This document shows, piece by piece, positions 34,058-44,161 of a stretch of 64,000 bases of DNA. Origin of the DNA: Acidithiobacillus sp. AMEEHan (GTDB lineage: Bacteria; Pseudomonadota; Gammaproteobacteria; Acidithiobacillales; Acidithiobacillaceae); assembly GCF_030996345.1 (NCBI RefSeq), contig NZ_CP118747.1, positions 2,354,001 to 2,418,000 on the forward strand, given 5' to 3'. The notes below the pieces were generated by a model, which was not told the DNA's origin, searched no databases, and saw nothing but the letters and a program-made list of their open reading frames with translations. The position numbers and the translations under genes are program-made. Position 1 is the stretch's first letter, and each line of letters opens with the position of its first letter.

Positions 34058-34231
34058 ATGCACGCGGAAATTCCCATCGCCCTGGCCATCTTATTGATCC
34101 TCTTCGTGCTTGCCCTTATCAGCGCCATGATCCTCCTGCGCTACCTGATACATATCGACGCGCAACAACAGCGCCTGGATCAGAAGGCCTCAACGCCAGC
34201 GCAGCAGCCGCACCTAAAGTCTCAAACATAG
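34058..34231 (+). CDS. Small single-span membrane protein after cyoD (57 aa)
   Basis: An ATG at 34058 (another directly before it at 34055) follows AAGGAG by six bases. It encodes 57 residues: a short start MHAEIPIA, one strongly hydrophobic helix (LAILLILFVLALISAMILL), RYLIHIDAQQQ and a polar Gln/Pro tail. Length and topology resemble the CcoQ/CydX class of small oxidase subunits, but no family match is recognised. It lies 47 bp after cyoD on the same strand with no clear terminator between, so it may be an extra subunit or assembly factor of the oxidase. A role in the complex is a guess from position. Confidence 0.6.
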   Translation: MHAEIPIALAILLILFVLALISAMILLRYLIHIDAQQQRLDQKASTPAQQPHLKSQT

Positions 34232-34241
34232 CTACGGCCGC

Positions 34242-34270
34242 TTGGTAAAAAGTCCGCCCGCCCCTATAAT
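34242..34270 (+). promoter_or_regulatory. Sigma-70 type promoter of tRNA-Thr
   Basis: TTGGTA at 34242-34247 and a perfect TATAAT at 34265-34270 are separated by 17 bp. They lie 11 bp before the mature tRNA 5' end. Confidence 0.75.
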
Positions 34271-34281
34271 CCGAGAACCGT

Positions 34282-34357
34282 GCCGGCATAGCTCAGCAGG
34301 TAGAGCAGCTGATTTGTAATCAGAAGGTCACGAGTTCGATTCTTGTTGCCGGCACCA
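34282..34357 (+). tRNA. tRNA-Thr (anticodon TGT)
   Basis: The acceptor arms GCCGGCA and TGCCGGC pair fully, and ACCA is encoded. The D-arm has AGCTCAGCAGGTAGAGC, the anticodon loop is centred on TGT between CTGAT and TCAG, and the T-arm is GAGTTCGATTC. It closely resembles E. coli thrU. Transposon relics start within 150 bp of its 3' end, and an AT-richer accessory region follows, so it may have served as an integration site. Confidence 0.97.
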
Positions 34358-34481
34358 ATTAAAACAACTAGTTAAGATAACATCTTGCACTCTTTTTTTC
34401 CGTCTTTGGCTACAGTTCTGCCAAATTTCACTGCTCGCGTTGAACCTCAAGGACAATAGAGCAGAGGTCGTTCAGCCACCC

Positions 34482-34725
34482 TCATGGGAATTCTGGCTTA
34501 CCTCGGGCTTTTTTATGAGCCAAAGAAGACATGGTCCGACCCCAATAGACCCCCTTCATCTGCGTGGCGCGACGGTTCACGAAGAAGACAAAGCAGTGCC
34601 CAAGGGATCCCACCCCAAGAACTGCCGTACCAAAGCCGACAGCCCATCGAAGGGCTTGCGCATGTCTACCGGTACTCGGCAATTGAAGCCCGGATACGCC
34701 CTTCGGGAAAGAATAGGAGCTACGG
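34482..34725 (-). pseudogene. IS66 tnpB relic next to tRNA-Thr
   Basis: Reading the minus strand in changing frames gives FPEGRIR, VDMRKPFDGLSALV and HCFVFFVNRRATQMKGVYWG. These match the intact IS66 TnpB at 21075-21440, but frameshifts and stops break them. No tnpA, tnpC or inverted repeat is left. The rest of the gap 34358-34759 shows nothing recognisable. Confidence 0.85.
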
Positions 34726-34759
34726 TAAAGAATGGTGTATGAGGATTTGCTGACATGAT

Positions 34760-36020
34760 TCAGGTGGCGTCCTGTTGAGGGTCCGCCAGGGTTTCATAAG
34801 CCGGTACCCAATCGATAAAGATCACCCCGGCAAAGAGGTCGCTGAGCCTCTGGGGGTGCTGAATGCCTCGCCACCGTTTCTCGGCCTCCTGCAGGAGCTT
34901 GAAGCTCAGCCCGAGAAAGCTGCTGCGGGAAACACAATTCTTGGTGCGGCTAGTCCGCTGGCGACCCGTGGCACAGGTTGACTCGATGGCATTGCTGCTG
35001 CGGATGTGCTTCCAGTGCTCCGCCGGGAAGTCATAGAAGGTGAGGAGTACGTCGCGGTCTTTCTGCAGCTTCTCCACCGCCTTCGGATACTTGGCCTGGT
35101 AGTTCCGTACAAAGGCTTGCCAAGCCTGCTCTGCCGCTTCCCGGGTCTCGGCCATCCAGATGTCCTGCAAGGCGGCCTTGGCCTTGCTCTGCAGCCGCTT
35201 GGACAGCTCATTGAGGATGTTGGCGGTCTTGTGTACCCAGCAGCGCTGGTGGCGGGTGTCCGGATAGATCTCGGTCAAAGCCGACCAGAAGCCTAGCGCA
35301 CCGTCCCCAATGGCCAGCAACGGCGCTTCCTGCACGCCCCGGTCGCGCAGATCCCGTAGTACCTCCAGCCATGACGCTTTGGACTCGCGCAGACCGTCCG
35401 TGACCGCCACGATTTCTTTTCGTCCCTCTGCGGTCACGCCAATGATCACCAAAAGGCAGAGCGCGGGTCATCCTCCGCCCGCAAGTTGGTGTAGATGCCA
35501 TCGGCCCGCCGGCATGCGTAGCGTTTCCCCCGTAAAGATCGGCGCTGCCACTCGGCGTGCTCCTGCGCCCACTCGGCTTTCAGGCGCCCCAGCGCGACCG
35601 GGGACAATCCCTGCGCCTGCTCGCCCAAGAAGGCCACCAGGGCACTGCGCAGGTTGCCGGAAGACACTCCGCGCAAACACAGCCAAGGCGGAGCGGCAGC
35701 AATGGTCTGAGAACGGCGGACATACGGAAGCACCAGGCGTGAGCGAAAGCCAAACCCCGAACCCGAGCGGTCGCGTGTCTTGGGTACCAGCACAGGCACA
35801 GGGCCTAGGCGGGTGAGAATCTCGCGCTCTGGTTGGTAGCCATTACGCACCACTGCCTGCCGACCATCCCGCGTGCGCACCGTGCGCAGCTCCTCCAAGG
35901 TGGCCGAAAGCTCGGCTTCCACCGCCTGCTGAATCAACTTCTTGGCCCCTGTAGCAGAATCTCTTCAATGCCCACTCCAAGCTCTGCCCATTCTCCCGCT
36001 ACTTTGCTATCTTCTTTCAC
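34760..36020 (-). pseudogene. IS256-family (mutator) transposase, frameshifted
   Basis: The gene starts near a GTG at 36020 (KEDSKVAGEWAELGVGIEEI) and shows IS256 blocks: LIQQAVEAELSATLEELR, RRADGIYTNLRAEDD, IIGVTAEGRKEIVAVTDG and LAIGDGALGFWSAL. HQRCWVHKTANIL and IRSSNAIESTCATGRQRT follow. Two frame breaks are seen: one missing G in the run near 35943-35948 and another near 35455. Between them the product would be split into three pieces, so it is inactive. Clear terminal repeats were not found. Confidence 0.9.
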
Positions 36021-36172
36021 GGCGCATTCCTTTGTTGCTGATCGGATCTCGAAACCCTGTTCTAGCAACAGTGCGCCACCCCCTCAAGTCAGCTGTAACC
36101 GGCCCGTACACCAGATTCGATCATAGCTCCGGCATGACCGACAACCCGCAACAAAGTGCGGACGTTAGATTC

Positions 36173-37078
36173 TTACGTCGATTCTTCAAGCGAGAAGCGG
36201 TGCAACAAAGATCGAGAGAGCTGCGCCAGATACTCTGAAAACGCATCGCCCACTTCCGGGTGTCTTTGCGCAAAGGCGATTGTGGCCTGTAGATATCCTA
36301 ATTTGTCGCCACAGTCATATCGTTTTCCGTTGAAGAGATAGGCGAGGACTTGACGCTCGCCAAGAAGACGGGATATTGCATCCGTGAGCTGCAATTCACC
36401 ACCCACACCAATTTTTGTTGTCTCCAGAAAATCAAAAATCCTAGCGGGAAGGATATAACGGCCAACCACACCAAGGTTGGAGGGGGCCTCTTCCGGACGC
36501 GGTTTTTCAACGATCGCGCTAACTTGGTAGATGCCTTTTTCCCATGGACGTGCGGCGACCACACCGTAGCGATTGCTGTGCTCGATAGAAATCTCTTCTA
36601 CTCCCACAATGACCGTCTGATATCGCCGATACTGATCCAGCATCTGGCTTAAGACTGGGATTTCCGCAAGCATCAGGTCATCTGCGAGAAGAACGGCGAA
36701 AGGCTCATCACCGATCACTGGGCGGGCCGTAAGCACGGCGTGGCCCAGACCTAGAGGATATGGCTGTCGCAAAAAAATGGTGCTCACGTGCTTAGGAAGG
36801 ATAGACCGTACCTGTTCCAATAGCTTATTCTTGCTCTTCCTTTCCAATTCCACTTCCAGCTCGTAAGAAACATCGAAATGGTCCGCTATTGCGCGTTTAC
36901 CTCTGCCAGTTACGAAAATCAATTGATCACATCCTGCCGCGATAGCTTCCTCAACAGCATATTGGATCAACGGTTTGTCCACCACTGGCATCATCTCTTT
37001 CGCACTCGCTTTTGTCGCCGGTAGAAAGCGAGTTCCCAGGCCAGCAACAGGAAACAATGCCTTTCTGATCTCATTCAT
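36173..37078 (-). CDS. galU: UTP-glucose-1-phosphate uridylyltransferase
   Basis: Makes UDP-glucose from UTP and glucose-1-phosphate. The 301-residue product has [20 protein letters not shown] (nucleotide loop), [34 protein letters not shown] and [13 protein letters not shown] 37078 follows GGGAGGAC. UDP-glucose is the substrate of the neighbouring cellulose synthase, of sucrose-phosphate synthase further right, and of UDP-sulfoquinovose synthase on the left. It is transcribed in the same direction as the bcs genes but 140 bp after bcsZ, so it may have its own promoter. Confidence 0.96.
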   Translation of the reverse strand: MNEIRKALFPVAGLGTRFLPATKASAKEMMPVVDKPLIQYAVEEAIAAGCDQLIFVTGRGKRAIADHFDVSYELEVELERKSKNKLLEQVRSILPKHVSTIFLRQPYPLGLGHAVLTARPVIGDEPFAVLLADDLMLAEIPVLSQMLDQYRRYQTVIVGVEEISIEHSNRYGVVAARPWEKGIYQVSAIVEKPRPEEAPSNLGVVGRYILPARIFDFLETTKIGVGGELQLTDAISRLLGERQVLAYLFNGKRYDCGDKLGYLQATIAFAQRHPEVGDAFSEYLAQLSRSLLHRFSLEEST

Positions 37079-37218
37079 ACAGTCCTCCCAGTTGATTCCT
37101 AATTTCCAACACTAGCAACGCGCGTTAACTAACCTATTGTTGTCTCAATGCAACCACAAATGTGACTCCATAATTTTATCTTCGTCGTGCCCAGGAAAAT
37201 TTAAAATGTTCGGACATA

Positions 37219-38655
37219 TCAAGGCGCGTTCAACTCGTCCCACAATACTACATGCGGAGATTTTGCTACATCGCCAAGGTTTTTTTTCTGCTGCATAGCA
37301 GTTGCTCTGGCGATAACCACGTTGGGCCCAATCACTTGTGGAGACCCAACCAGTCCTGGCGAGAGGGCGTGGCCGTCCGCTATATCATCCCTTACAGCGC
37401 GGACATACTGCAGTTCCAGCGAGGGAGTATCACGACCCGAATTTTCGGTGCTCAAATGATCGGGAGACCACCATGTCTCTAACTCCCCGTGTCGCGAAAA
37501 ACGGAAAGCATGAGAAAGATAGCCAAAAGCGAAAAGCGCGAGGTTCTGATCGTAATAGTAAGCGGGCTTCCCTAACAAGCCAGACTGACGGTCAAAACTA
37601 TGTTGCAATCGTTCCGTTTGCCTTGCTACTGCTCGAATATCGTGAGTAGCCACGAGAAATGGAAGAACCGCTGCGGAAAATCCCGCCGGCCCTTGTCCTT
37701 GTGGCTGACCAGTCAGACTGTTCGCTGCAACGGGCGGGTAGTTCTGCTGGTGCAAATAAGCGGCCATGCCAAAGAGACTCTGCATTAACTCTTGGGCGAA
37801 AGGTTTTTCACCTTTTGACATTCCTGCCCAAAGGTAGACCCTTATCGCGTTATAACTGCCCTCGTCACCTTGCGGTGGAACAAAAGTCCGACCATCAGCA
37901 TCTAACCCAATCCAATCCGGTGCGAAACCTTTCGGACTGATCATACGCATAAAATTGGGAAGCTGCGATGCCATCACTTGCCAAGGGCCTGTCGAGTCTG
38001 CCTGAGCCAAGCCCAACAGCAGCGGCAATGGCATGTAACTGGGGTTAAAAACATATCGGCGATACCCTAGGGAAAATCCATAGGAGCCAGGCAAAAGCAT
38101 TGGCGTCGAGCTTAGCTTCATAGTGCGAGCATTCACTCTGCGCGCGAACGAAATGTTGACCACCTCCTTGTTGGCGATAGTTTGCGCCAGCCGTAACCCC
38201 AATGCTCGATATGCGGGACGATGCCACAGACGCCCCGCTTGTATGAGCGTGTACGCTAACCAGAGATCGGCGTCAGAAGCAGAGTGCGCGCTAAGTAGTG
38301 TCCATTTTCCCGGGGATTTTTTTCCCCAGAGCCAACCTGGCAATTTTACTCCCAACTGACCTGCCGCGAGATTATCGTTCGTCCAAGAAAGGATTTCGGC
38401 GAAGCGGCTAGGCTCATTGGCAACTAGGGAAAAAAACAGGGCGTAGGACTGTCCCTCAGAAGTACTGATTCCTCCTCGGTGGATATCAATCACACGCCCT
38501 TGCGGGTCCAGGAAATGCCTGGAGTATGCCTGCCAATAGACAACCCACTTTGCCACCGTATTCGGTAGGAGTTCGACTGCCAAGACTGCATCGCTGCTCA
38601 TCAATGCCCCCAAACACAGTAGCCCTACCATCAGCAACCTGCCTGGATTTGCCAT
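37219..38655 (-). CDS. bcsZ: Cellulose-synthesis endoglucanase, GH8 family (BcsZ-like)
   Basis: Periplasmic endo-1,4-beta-glucanase that trims nascent cellulose. The 478-residue product has a signal peptide (MVGLLCLGALMSSDAVLA). GH8 motifs are GGISTSEGQSYALFFSL (acid Glu) near residue 65 and HSASDADLWLAYTLIQAGR (base Asp). GSYGFSLGYRRYVFNPSYM and LDADGRTFVPPQGDEGSYNA follow. It is about 100 residues longer than E. coli BcsZ at the C-terminus, and that tail has no recognised domain. It lies 63 bp after bcsS in the bcs operon. Confidence 0.92.
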   Translation of the reverse strand: MANPGRLLMVGLLCLGALMSSDAVLAVELLPNTVAKWVVYWQAYSRHFLDPQGRVIDIHRGGISTSEGQSYALFFSLVANEPSRFAEILSWTNDNLAAGQLGVKLPGWLWGKKSPGKWTLLSAHSASDADLWLAYTLIQAGRLWHRPAYRALGLRLAQTIANKEVVNISFARRVNARTMKLSSTPMLLPGSYGFSLGYRRYVFNPSYMPLPLLLGLAQADSTGPWQVMASQLPNFMRMISPKGFAPDWIGLDADGRTFVPPQGDEGSYNAIRVYLWAGMSKGEKPFAQELMQSLFGMAAYLHQQNYPPVAANSLTGQPQGQGPAGFSAAVLPFLVATHDIRAVARQTERLQHSFDRQSGLLGKPAYYYDQNLALFAFGYLSHAFRFSRHGELETWWSPDHLSTENSGRDTPSLELQYVRAVRDDIADGHALSPGLVGSPQVIGPNVVIARATAMQQKKNLGDVAKSPHVVLWDELNAP

Positions 38656-38718
38656 ATATTACCCTTATTACATTCACCAAGGTCGCAAGCCAGAGCAAGT
38701 TGGAAGAAGGCACAAAAA

Positions 38719-39450
38719 TCAGAAAGTCTTGCTCAGAGAAAGCGCCGCGTAACCAACATTAGCTAAGCCATCTTGTTGCTGCATTCCGCCATCCAAGGTT
38801 AGCCCCCAGCCCTGTGACAAACTGACATCGACATACGCACCATATTGCCGGATCTGGTAATTACGTCCACCAGAAGGAATGAATTCAGGGCCACAATGCC
38901 AGCGCGCACCCAAGGGGATTCCGAATCTCAGTCTGGACCAGTATGAATCCTGGCCAAAAGCATAACTACCAATGCCTGACAGATAGAATCCATGACTCAG
39001 AGGAAGATGCAATTGCACCTGGGGAACAAAGGTAAAACTAGACCGATAGGGTCCACCTGCTGGAATTGCCGGTTGCAACGAAAAATACTGATAGCCAAAG
39101 CTACCGGATATATTCACCTGCAGCACACCAACAGAAAATGCATAACCGAGCCCAAGGGAAACCCCGGGGACCCGTGCTTGCACCAGTACTGGTGCGTCAC
39201 CCACACTACTAGAATAGTGAAAGGTAAGATAGTTGAGAAAAATTTGTCCATAAAGTCCACGCCCGAGAGCGCTGCCGACGAACGGTTGAATCCAGCCAAG
39301 GTAGTCATATGAGCTTTGTGCGGATTGCTGAACGCCAACAAGCGCAAAATTTTCGCCCATGGCCGGCTTAGCAAAAATGCCAAAGAGAAGCACGGTTAGA
39401 ACGAAAGATCGAAAGCCGTACGATAGGATAGTAGGATGAGGGAATCTCAT
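38719..39450 (-). CDS. bcsS: Cellulose biosynthesis protein BcsS-like outer-membrane protein
   Basis: A 243-residue exported protein: signal peptide SFVLTVLLFGIFAKPAMG, then alternating aromatic and hydrophobic strands ending in a C-terminal Phe (ALSLSKTF), as in outer-membrane beta-barrels. WIQPFVGSALGRGLYGQIFL and GLTLDGGMQQQDGLANVGYA resemble the BcsS family found in some cellulose operons. The ATG at 39450 overlaps the bcsB stop; the longer frame upstream only shadows bcsB. As no bcsC is seen, it may help export the polymer. That role is inferred. Confidence 0.75.
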   Translation of the reverse strand: MRFPHPTILSYGFRSFVLTVLLFGIFAKPAMGENFALVGVQQSAQSSYDYLGWIQPFVGSALGRGLYGQIFLNYLTFHYSSSVGDAPVLVQARVPGVSLGLGYAFSVGVLQVNISGSFGYQYFSLQPAIPAGGPYRSSFTFVPQVQLHLPLSHGFYLSGIGSYAFGQDSYWSRLRFGIPLGARWHCGPEFIPSGGRNYQIRQYGAYVDVSLSQGWGLTLDGGMQQQDGLANVGYAALSLSKTF

Positions 39451-41657
39451 TTTGTCCTGCCTTGGACACCATCCAAAACTTGACTCTCCGCTGGTAAACG
39501 CCGATATCGACTGCGCACTCGGGTATAGATCAGCACGGACATCGCCAACGCAAGTGCGAAAAATAATGCAATAGCAAGCCATACGTGTCTGCTTACCCAC
39601 ACGCCTATTCCACCACTGGCGCCAAAGGCGAAAAAAGGAATGTCTTCCATTGCCACAGCGTGTACGCTCTTGCCGCCGGTTTGCCACCAATCGGTAAAAC
39701 CCCGAAGTTGAGGCCAAAGATCAAAGCCGATCAATGAATCCACGCCCCCTTCCAATGTGCCTGGCTCGACAGCAGAAAACACGATCAGCGGATGTTCGTG
39801 GTAGCTCGAGCTCAGCGCCAGGGTTTGTTTTTGCAAATGAAAATCATAAACTGTTAGACTGTGTCCGCTTCCGGGCTCTATGTTGCGCAACATCCGTGTA
39901 AGCTCCCAAGTACCTCCTCCCGTATTGCTCGATTTGATTCCCACTGAGCGTCGGAGGGTGCTTGGTAATTGTGACAAAGGTGCTATGGCAAGTATTGGGC
40001 CATCGTGCAGATCGTTGCCGAAACTTACATGAACGGGAAAAACCTGCCCGTAAATCTGGGCGATCTTACCAAGTAATGTCACCATAGCCGATAACGTGTC
40101 TGAGCCGCTATGTTCTGGTAAAACCAAGTTCACTTGCTGTCCGGGTCGTAGCCCCAGCATCCCTGCGGAACTAAGTGCGGTCAGATCGAGATGGCGTAGA
40201 ACACTCCCCCCTTGCCAAGTAAACGTCGAGTCGGAAAATACACTCAGTTGAAGATTGTCCCGCTCCACGTTGTACAGAAAATCATGGCTAGAGGCAGGAA
40301 TCAGATTGGGCACCAGGGTTAAAGTATTCCATCCTGACTTTGCTACAGTGCTGGGGATGCTCACCGCATACTTTAGGTATTTACCGCCTGTAGGGGAGTT
40401 AAGAGGTATCGAACCTTCCAAAGCACCATTAAAAAGAACGTTTAGATCAGCAGTACCCGACATCCCGGCAGAGTAAATTAGGTTTAGCCGGAGTTCACCA
40501 TCGCGCTGCCACCCACCGTTCCAGATCCGCACAGATATAGGCCCACTAAACCCATTGAGAGTTGCTGTCTTGAATCCTGCCGCTGACAATGGAAAAGTGG
40601 AACGCGCAAATGGCGTCACGTTTACCGGTAGGGTCTCGGACTTGGAATCAGAACCTATTTCTTTCTGTAGACTCAAGCTTGAAACTGGAGGGAAGTGCAA
40701 ATGTTGATCGGCGAAGGTCTCAGCAGCCTGGAGGACCTGGTCTTGATCCCTCCCGGTCAAGATGAGTAGATAATGGTTAATATGGTTAGGGAATTGTCGA
40801 ATAAAAATTGATGTTTTGGTTACCTCGCTAATGCCAACCTGCTTAAGAATTTCTCCTATCTCATCAGTCGTTCCTACGATAATCGCTATGCGACTATTTT
40901 CTGGCAACTTGTGAACTATGCTGTCGAAGCCATAATCAGTGCGATTGACTTGCAACATATGCCACTGAATTTTTACGGGTAAGAATTGATAACGCAAACC
41001 TATGCCTTGCGCCACGTAACTTATCGCCTGTAGATTATCTTTATTCGGTGGAGAATAGACCGCCACTTTTGGTGCATAATTCAGGGCTGCCCTATCGAAA
41101 AACCAATCCATGTGATCGAGAAGCGCGGGAATTGGTTTGGGAGTAGTCAAATACGCAAAATCAGAAGCGCGAGGGTCCAGTTGGACCCAATTTAGTTCCG
41201 AGTCGCCGGTGACCCCAACCAGCTTCAAGATCAGACTGTGAAAGCCGGGGTCGAGATGCTGCGTGGGAATTGCAAATTTTTTGTCTACATCTTTACCTGA
41301 TTGTACGTCTAACTGAGCAATGGTTTCCCCATCAGATTCCGCCTCTAACAGAGCCGAATTAGCCAAGCTGCGGGATACGTGTCCGTAAATATGCACATTG
41401 ATCGAGTTGACCTTCTCTCCAAACGGGATAGAAAAAGGAATGCGAACAGTCGCGCCATGGCCTTGGAGGATAATCGGCGCCTTGCTACCTATCGTGGTAG
41501 CGAAGGCCAGCTTAACCATCTTTTCATATGTTGGCTGATTCACGTTGTCACTTTCAGAGACAGACCCATCCGAGGCAGTTGCTATCAGACCAGAGTCCGC
41601 CCAAGTCCAACTGGGCCAGAGAAAGACCATGAGGAAAGCCAGTGCCGACCACTTCAT
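39447..41657 (-). CDS. bcsB: Cellulose synthase periplasmic subunit BcsB
   Basis: Membrane-anchored periplasmic partner that guides the growing glucan out of BcsA. The 736-residue product has a signal peptide (LAFLMVFLWPSWTWA). Repeated carbohydrate-binding-type and flavodoxin-like beta domains follow (VRIPFSIPFGEKVNSINVHI; PISVRIWNGGWQRDGELRLN; KYLKYAVSIPSTVAKSGWNT). A single C-terminal helix ends it (HVWLAIALFFALALAMSVLIY). Its start overlaps the bcsA stop by 4 bp. AT-richer than the core genes. Confidence 0.93.
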   Translation of the reverse strand: MKWSALAFLMVFLWPSWTWADSGLIATASDGSVSESDNVNQPTYEKMVKLAFATTIGSKAPIILQGHGATVRIPFSIPFGEKVNSINVHIYGHVSRSLANSALLEAESDGETIAQLDVQSGKDVDKKFAIPTQHLDPGFHSLILKLVGVTGDSELNWVQLDPRASDFAYLTTPKPIPALLDHMDWFFDRAALNYAPKVAVYSPPNKDNLQAISYVAQGIGLRYQFLPVKIQWHMLQVNRTDYGFDSIVHKLPENSRIAIIVGTTDEIGEILKQVGISEVTKTSIFIRQFPNHINHYLLILTGRDQDQVLQAAETFADQHLHFPPVSSLSLQKEIGSDSKSETLPVNVTPFARSTFPLSAAGFKTATLNGFSGPISVRIWNGGWQRDGELRLNLIYSAGMSGTADLNVLFNGALEGSIPLNSPTGGKYLKYAVSIPSTVAKSGWNTLTLVPNLIPASSHDFLYNVERDNLQLSVFSDSTFTWQGGSVLRHLDLTALSSAGMLGLRPGQQVNLVLPEHSGSDTLSAMVTLLGKIAQIYGQVFPVHVSFGNDLHDGPILAIAPLSQLPSTLRRSVGIKSSNTGGGTWELTRMLRNIEPGSGHSLTVYDFHLQKQTLALSSSYHEHPLIVFSAVEPGTLEGGVDSLIGFDLWPQLRGFTDWWQTGGKSVHAVAMEDIPFFAFGASGGIGVWVSRHVWLAIALFFALALAMSVLIYTRVRSRYRRLPAESQVLDGVQGRTK

Positions 41658-44161
41658 GCCGCGCCTCCTTCAGGCTCCAGCGTTGACGGAACGACCCACA
41701 TAGCATCGAGATCCGAAATACTCCGAGAGGAGGGTGGTGTAGGGGCCACGTTTTGTGGAACTGGAGACATCGTCGGCGTCCGGAAGTCGTGACTGCGACG
41801 TATCCATACCACTGAAAGTGGAACCTGGCAGACGCGCTGAACCAGATCCGTTATTGGCATATCACGCAACAAATGCCAAACATGCTTGCCACCAAAAACC
41901 AGCGCAAGGCGCATGAACAGCATTAACGCCCCTAAAATGCTCCGTGATCGCCGACGCTCGCGCGCCAAACGCAAAAGATCGTTGCTGGAGCCATAGGCAA
42001 TGTTGACGGCGGTTATGACGTTCTCCACATCACTATGATCAAACAGTACAGACAACAAGATCTGTTTTCCGGGAACCGCATCACGCATCCCACTAACCCT
42101 TGCACGCAGCACTTCGCCTGCTCCAAAATCCAGGGAAATGTCAGACCCAAGATGGATCGATCCCACTTCATGATCGATAGCCACGGAAGCGCCTCGCCAA
42201 GAAATATCCTGGGTATTTCCAAGCACCGGCTTCTTGTTCGTACCGAAATTTATCGCTACCTGTTTCCTCAATGGAACTCGGGCAGAAGTGCGACGCTGAG
42301 GCTTCTCATGGGCAACCCCAAGAACAGCGAGTAGAAAGAGAGTGTCAAGCACTGCCCAAAACATGACAAAGCCAATCGCATCAACTTGAGCTCCAACTTG
42401 CTGAATGAGCTCTACACCAGATAATATGGCAGCGATATTTACCAACAGCAACACATAAAAAGGCCAGGACAGCACGGAAATAAAATGGCGGTCAAGATAC
42501 TCGCCTTTTGGTGTAACTTTAAAGTTTGGAGATTTTGGGCTCCAGAAAACTTTTGTCATCGCCGTAGCTATGAATACGCTCTGCAGGGTTTCATATACCT
42601 GCGAGATGAATGGCCAACGCACGCGACGATAGTAATGCTGCGCAACGATCAGTGAACTAGCTAAATAAGGGACTAGGTACACCAGAAGCTGTTTAGGTGT
42701 CGTATGACAGATAGTGATACCAAAAATCAAGTATGCTGGAGGTGCCATTAGCAATATGAGACGCGAATATGCGAACAGCCAATAGACAATCAGATTGGTA
42801 TAGAGCAGCTTTTGTACTGTTTTCAACCCCTTCTGAAACCAAGGATTCTTTAACAGAAATATTTGTAGCATCCCTGTTCCCCAACGTACCCGCTGGACGA
42901 CCATCCCCGTGACGGTTTCCGGCTGCAAACCACTCACCATAGCTTTATTCAAATAGAGGGTACGATATCCCAGGCGCATCGCATCAATGGTTGTTTCTGC
43001 ATCTTCCGTGATCGTTTGACCGGCGATCCCCCCAAGCGATTTCAATACAGGCTCACGTAAAACCGCAGCCGATCCGCAAAAGTAGGAAGTGCCCCAAAAA
43101 TCTAGTCCGGGCTGCATGACGTCATAGAATAACTCGTTCTCTCCCGGTCCGCGCGGCAACAACAAGTTTTTTTCGACCGGGTCTTGTGTTACGAAATTAT
43201 GAGGAGTCTGAACTAGGAATAATTTATCATCGTGCAAGAAGAACGGTACTGTGCTGCGCAAAAAATCACGGGTCGGAATATGATCGCAGTCCAATATCGC
43301 AACTAAATCTCCCGCTGAAACCTCCAAGGCATTATTAATATTTCCTGCTTTCGCATGAGAGTTATCCCTCCGGGTCAGGTACTTTGCTCCAAATCTGTCA
43401 GCCAAAGCATGCAACTGATCCCGACGCTCTTTGGCGCTCGCTGCTTTCTTTACATCTGGCTGCTGGCACTTCTTTTCGGTACCGCCGTCATCCAAAAACC
43501 AAACTTGGAATTTGCTCTTCGGATAGTCGAGGTTCACCGCTGCTGCCAAGGTGGGGACGATTACATCCAGATCTTCGTTGTAGGTAGGTATAAAAACATC
43601 CACAAACGGCAGTTCCAACTCAGCTTTAGGCAATTCTGGTATGCGGTGGTCAATTGGATTAATGTTCACCAAGTGATTAAACATTAGCATAATAAAACCG
43701 TAAGACTCTGCTAAGAATAATAACCAGCCAGCTATCTCACTATCCAGTCCATAACCGATGGGCATGGTCTCCGTTGCTCGCCAATAAAGGTAACGCCACC
43801 CGAAATATGCGCTCGCAAAGATAATCGCGTAGCGAGCAAGTAATTTACTAACTGCACTTTTCCGGTGCAGATCCCAATTGTATAAAACTAGCATCGCACC
43901 AATCAGGAAACACGAGACGTATATCTGTGCTGATAGAGGCGCCTGCACCTCTGCAACTTCTGCTATAATGAGGCATATGAGTGCCACGAGAGCAAAATCG
44001 AAAAAATTGCGTGGTTGCCAACTACGATTCGCAAAATACAGTGAGACCTTACGAACAAATACGTTCCGAAACGTTCTTTCCGTAGCAATATAGAATGACA
44101 TATAACTTCGAAAAGCACCAGCAAAGACTGCTGAAAGGGCCGCTACGTATCGCATAATCAA
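41654..44161 (-). CDS. bcsA: Cellulose synthase catalytic subunit with PilZ domain
   Basis: Processive GT2 enzyme that polymerises UDP-glucose to beta-1,4-glucan and moves it through its own membrane channel. The 835-residue product shows the GT2 motifs VWFLDDGGTEKK, VAILDCDHIPTRDF, ITEDAETTIDAMRLG and VVQRVRWGTGM. A PilZ domain near residues 640-740 has RRTSAR and DISWRGASV, the c-di-GMP contact motifs, so activation by c-di-GMP is expected. The TTG at 44161 sits close behind GGGAG; an ATG two codons on (44155) is equally possible. It heads the bcsA-B-S-Z operon. Confidence 0.96.
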   Translation of the reverse strand: MIMRYVAALSAVFAGAFRSYMSFYIATERTFRNVFVRKVSLYFANRSWQPRNFFDFALVALICLIIAEVAEVQAPLSAQIYVSCFLIGAMLVLYNWDLHRKSAVSKLLARYAIIFASAYFGWRYLYWRATETMPIGYGLDSEIAGWLLFLAESYGFIMLMFNHLVNINPIDHRIPELPKAELELPFVDVFIPTYNEDLDVIVPTLAAAVNLDYPKSKFQVWFLDDGGTEKKCQQPDVKKAASAKERRDQLHALADRFGAKYLTRRDNSHAKAGNINNALEVSAGDLVAILDCDHIPTRDFLRSTVPFFLHDDKLFLVQTPHNFVTQDPVEKNLLLPRGPGENELFYDVMQPGLDFWGTSYFCGSAAVLREPVLKSLGGIAGQTITEDAETTIDAMRLGYRTLYLNKAMVSGLQPETVTGMVVQRVRWGTGMLQIFLLKNPWFQKGLKTVQKLLYTNLIVYWLFAYSRLILLMAPPAYLIFGITICHTTPKQLLVYLVPYLASSLIVAQHYYRRVRWPFISQVYETLQSVFIATAMTKVFWSPKSPNFKVTPKGEYLDRHFISVLSWPFYVLLLVNIAAILSGVELIQQVGAQVDAIGFVMFWAVLDTLFLLAVLGVAHEKPQRRTSARVPLRKQVAINFGTNKKPVLGNTQDISWRGASVAIDHEVGSIHLGSDISLDFGAGEVLRARVSGMRDAVPGKQILLSVLFDHSDVENVITAVNIAYGSSNDLLRLARERRRSRSILGALMLFMRLALVFGGKHVWHLLRDMPITDLVQRVCQVPLSVVWIRRSHDFRTPTMSPVPQNVAPTPPSSRSISDLDAMWVVPSTLEPEGGAA

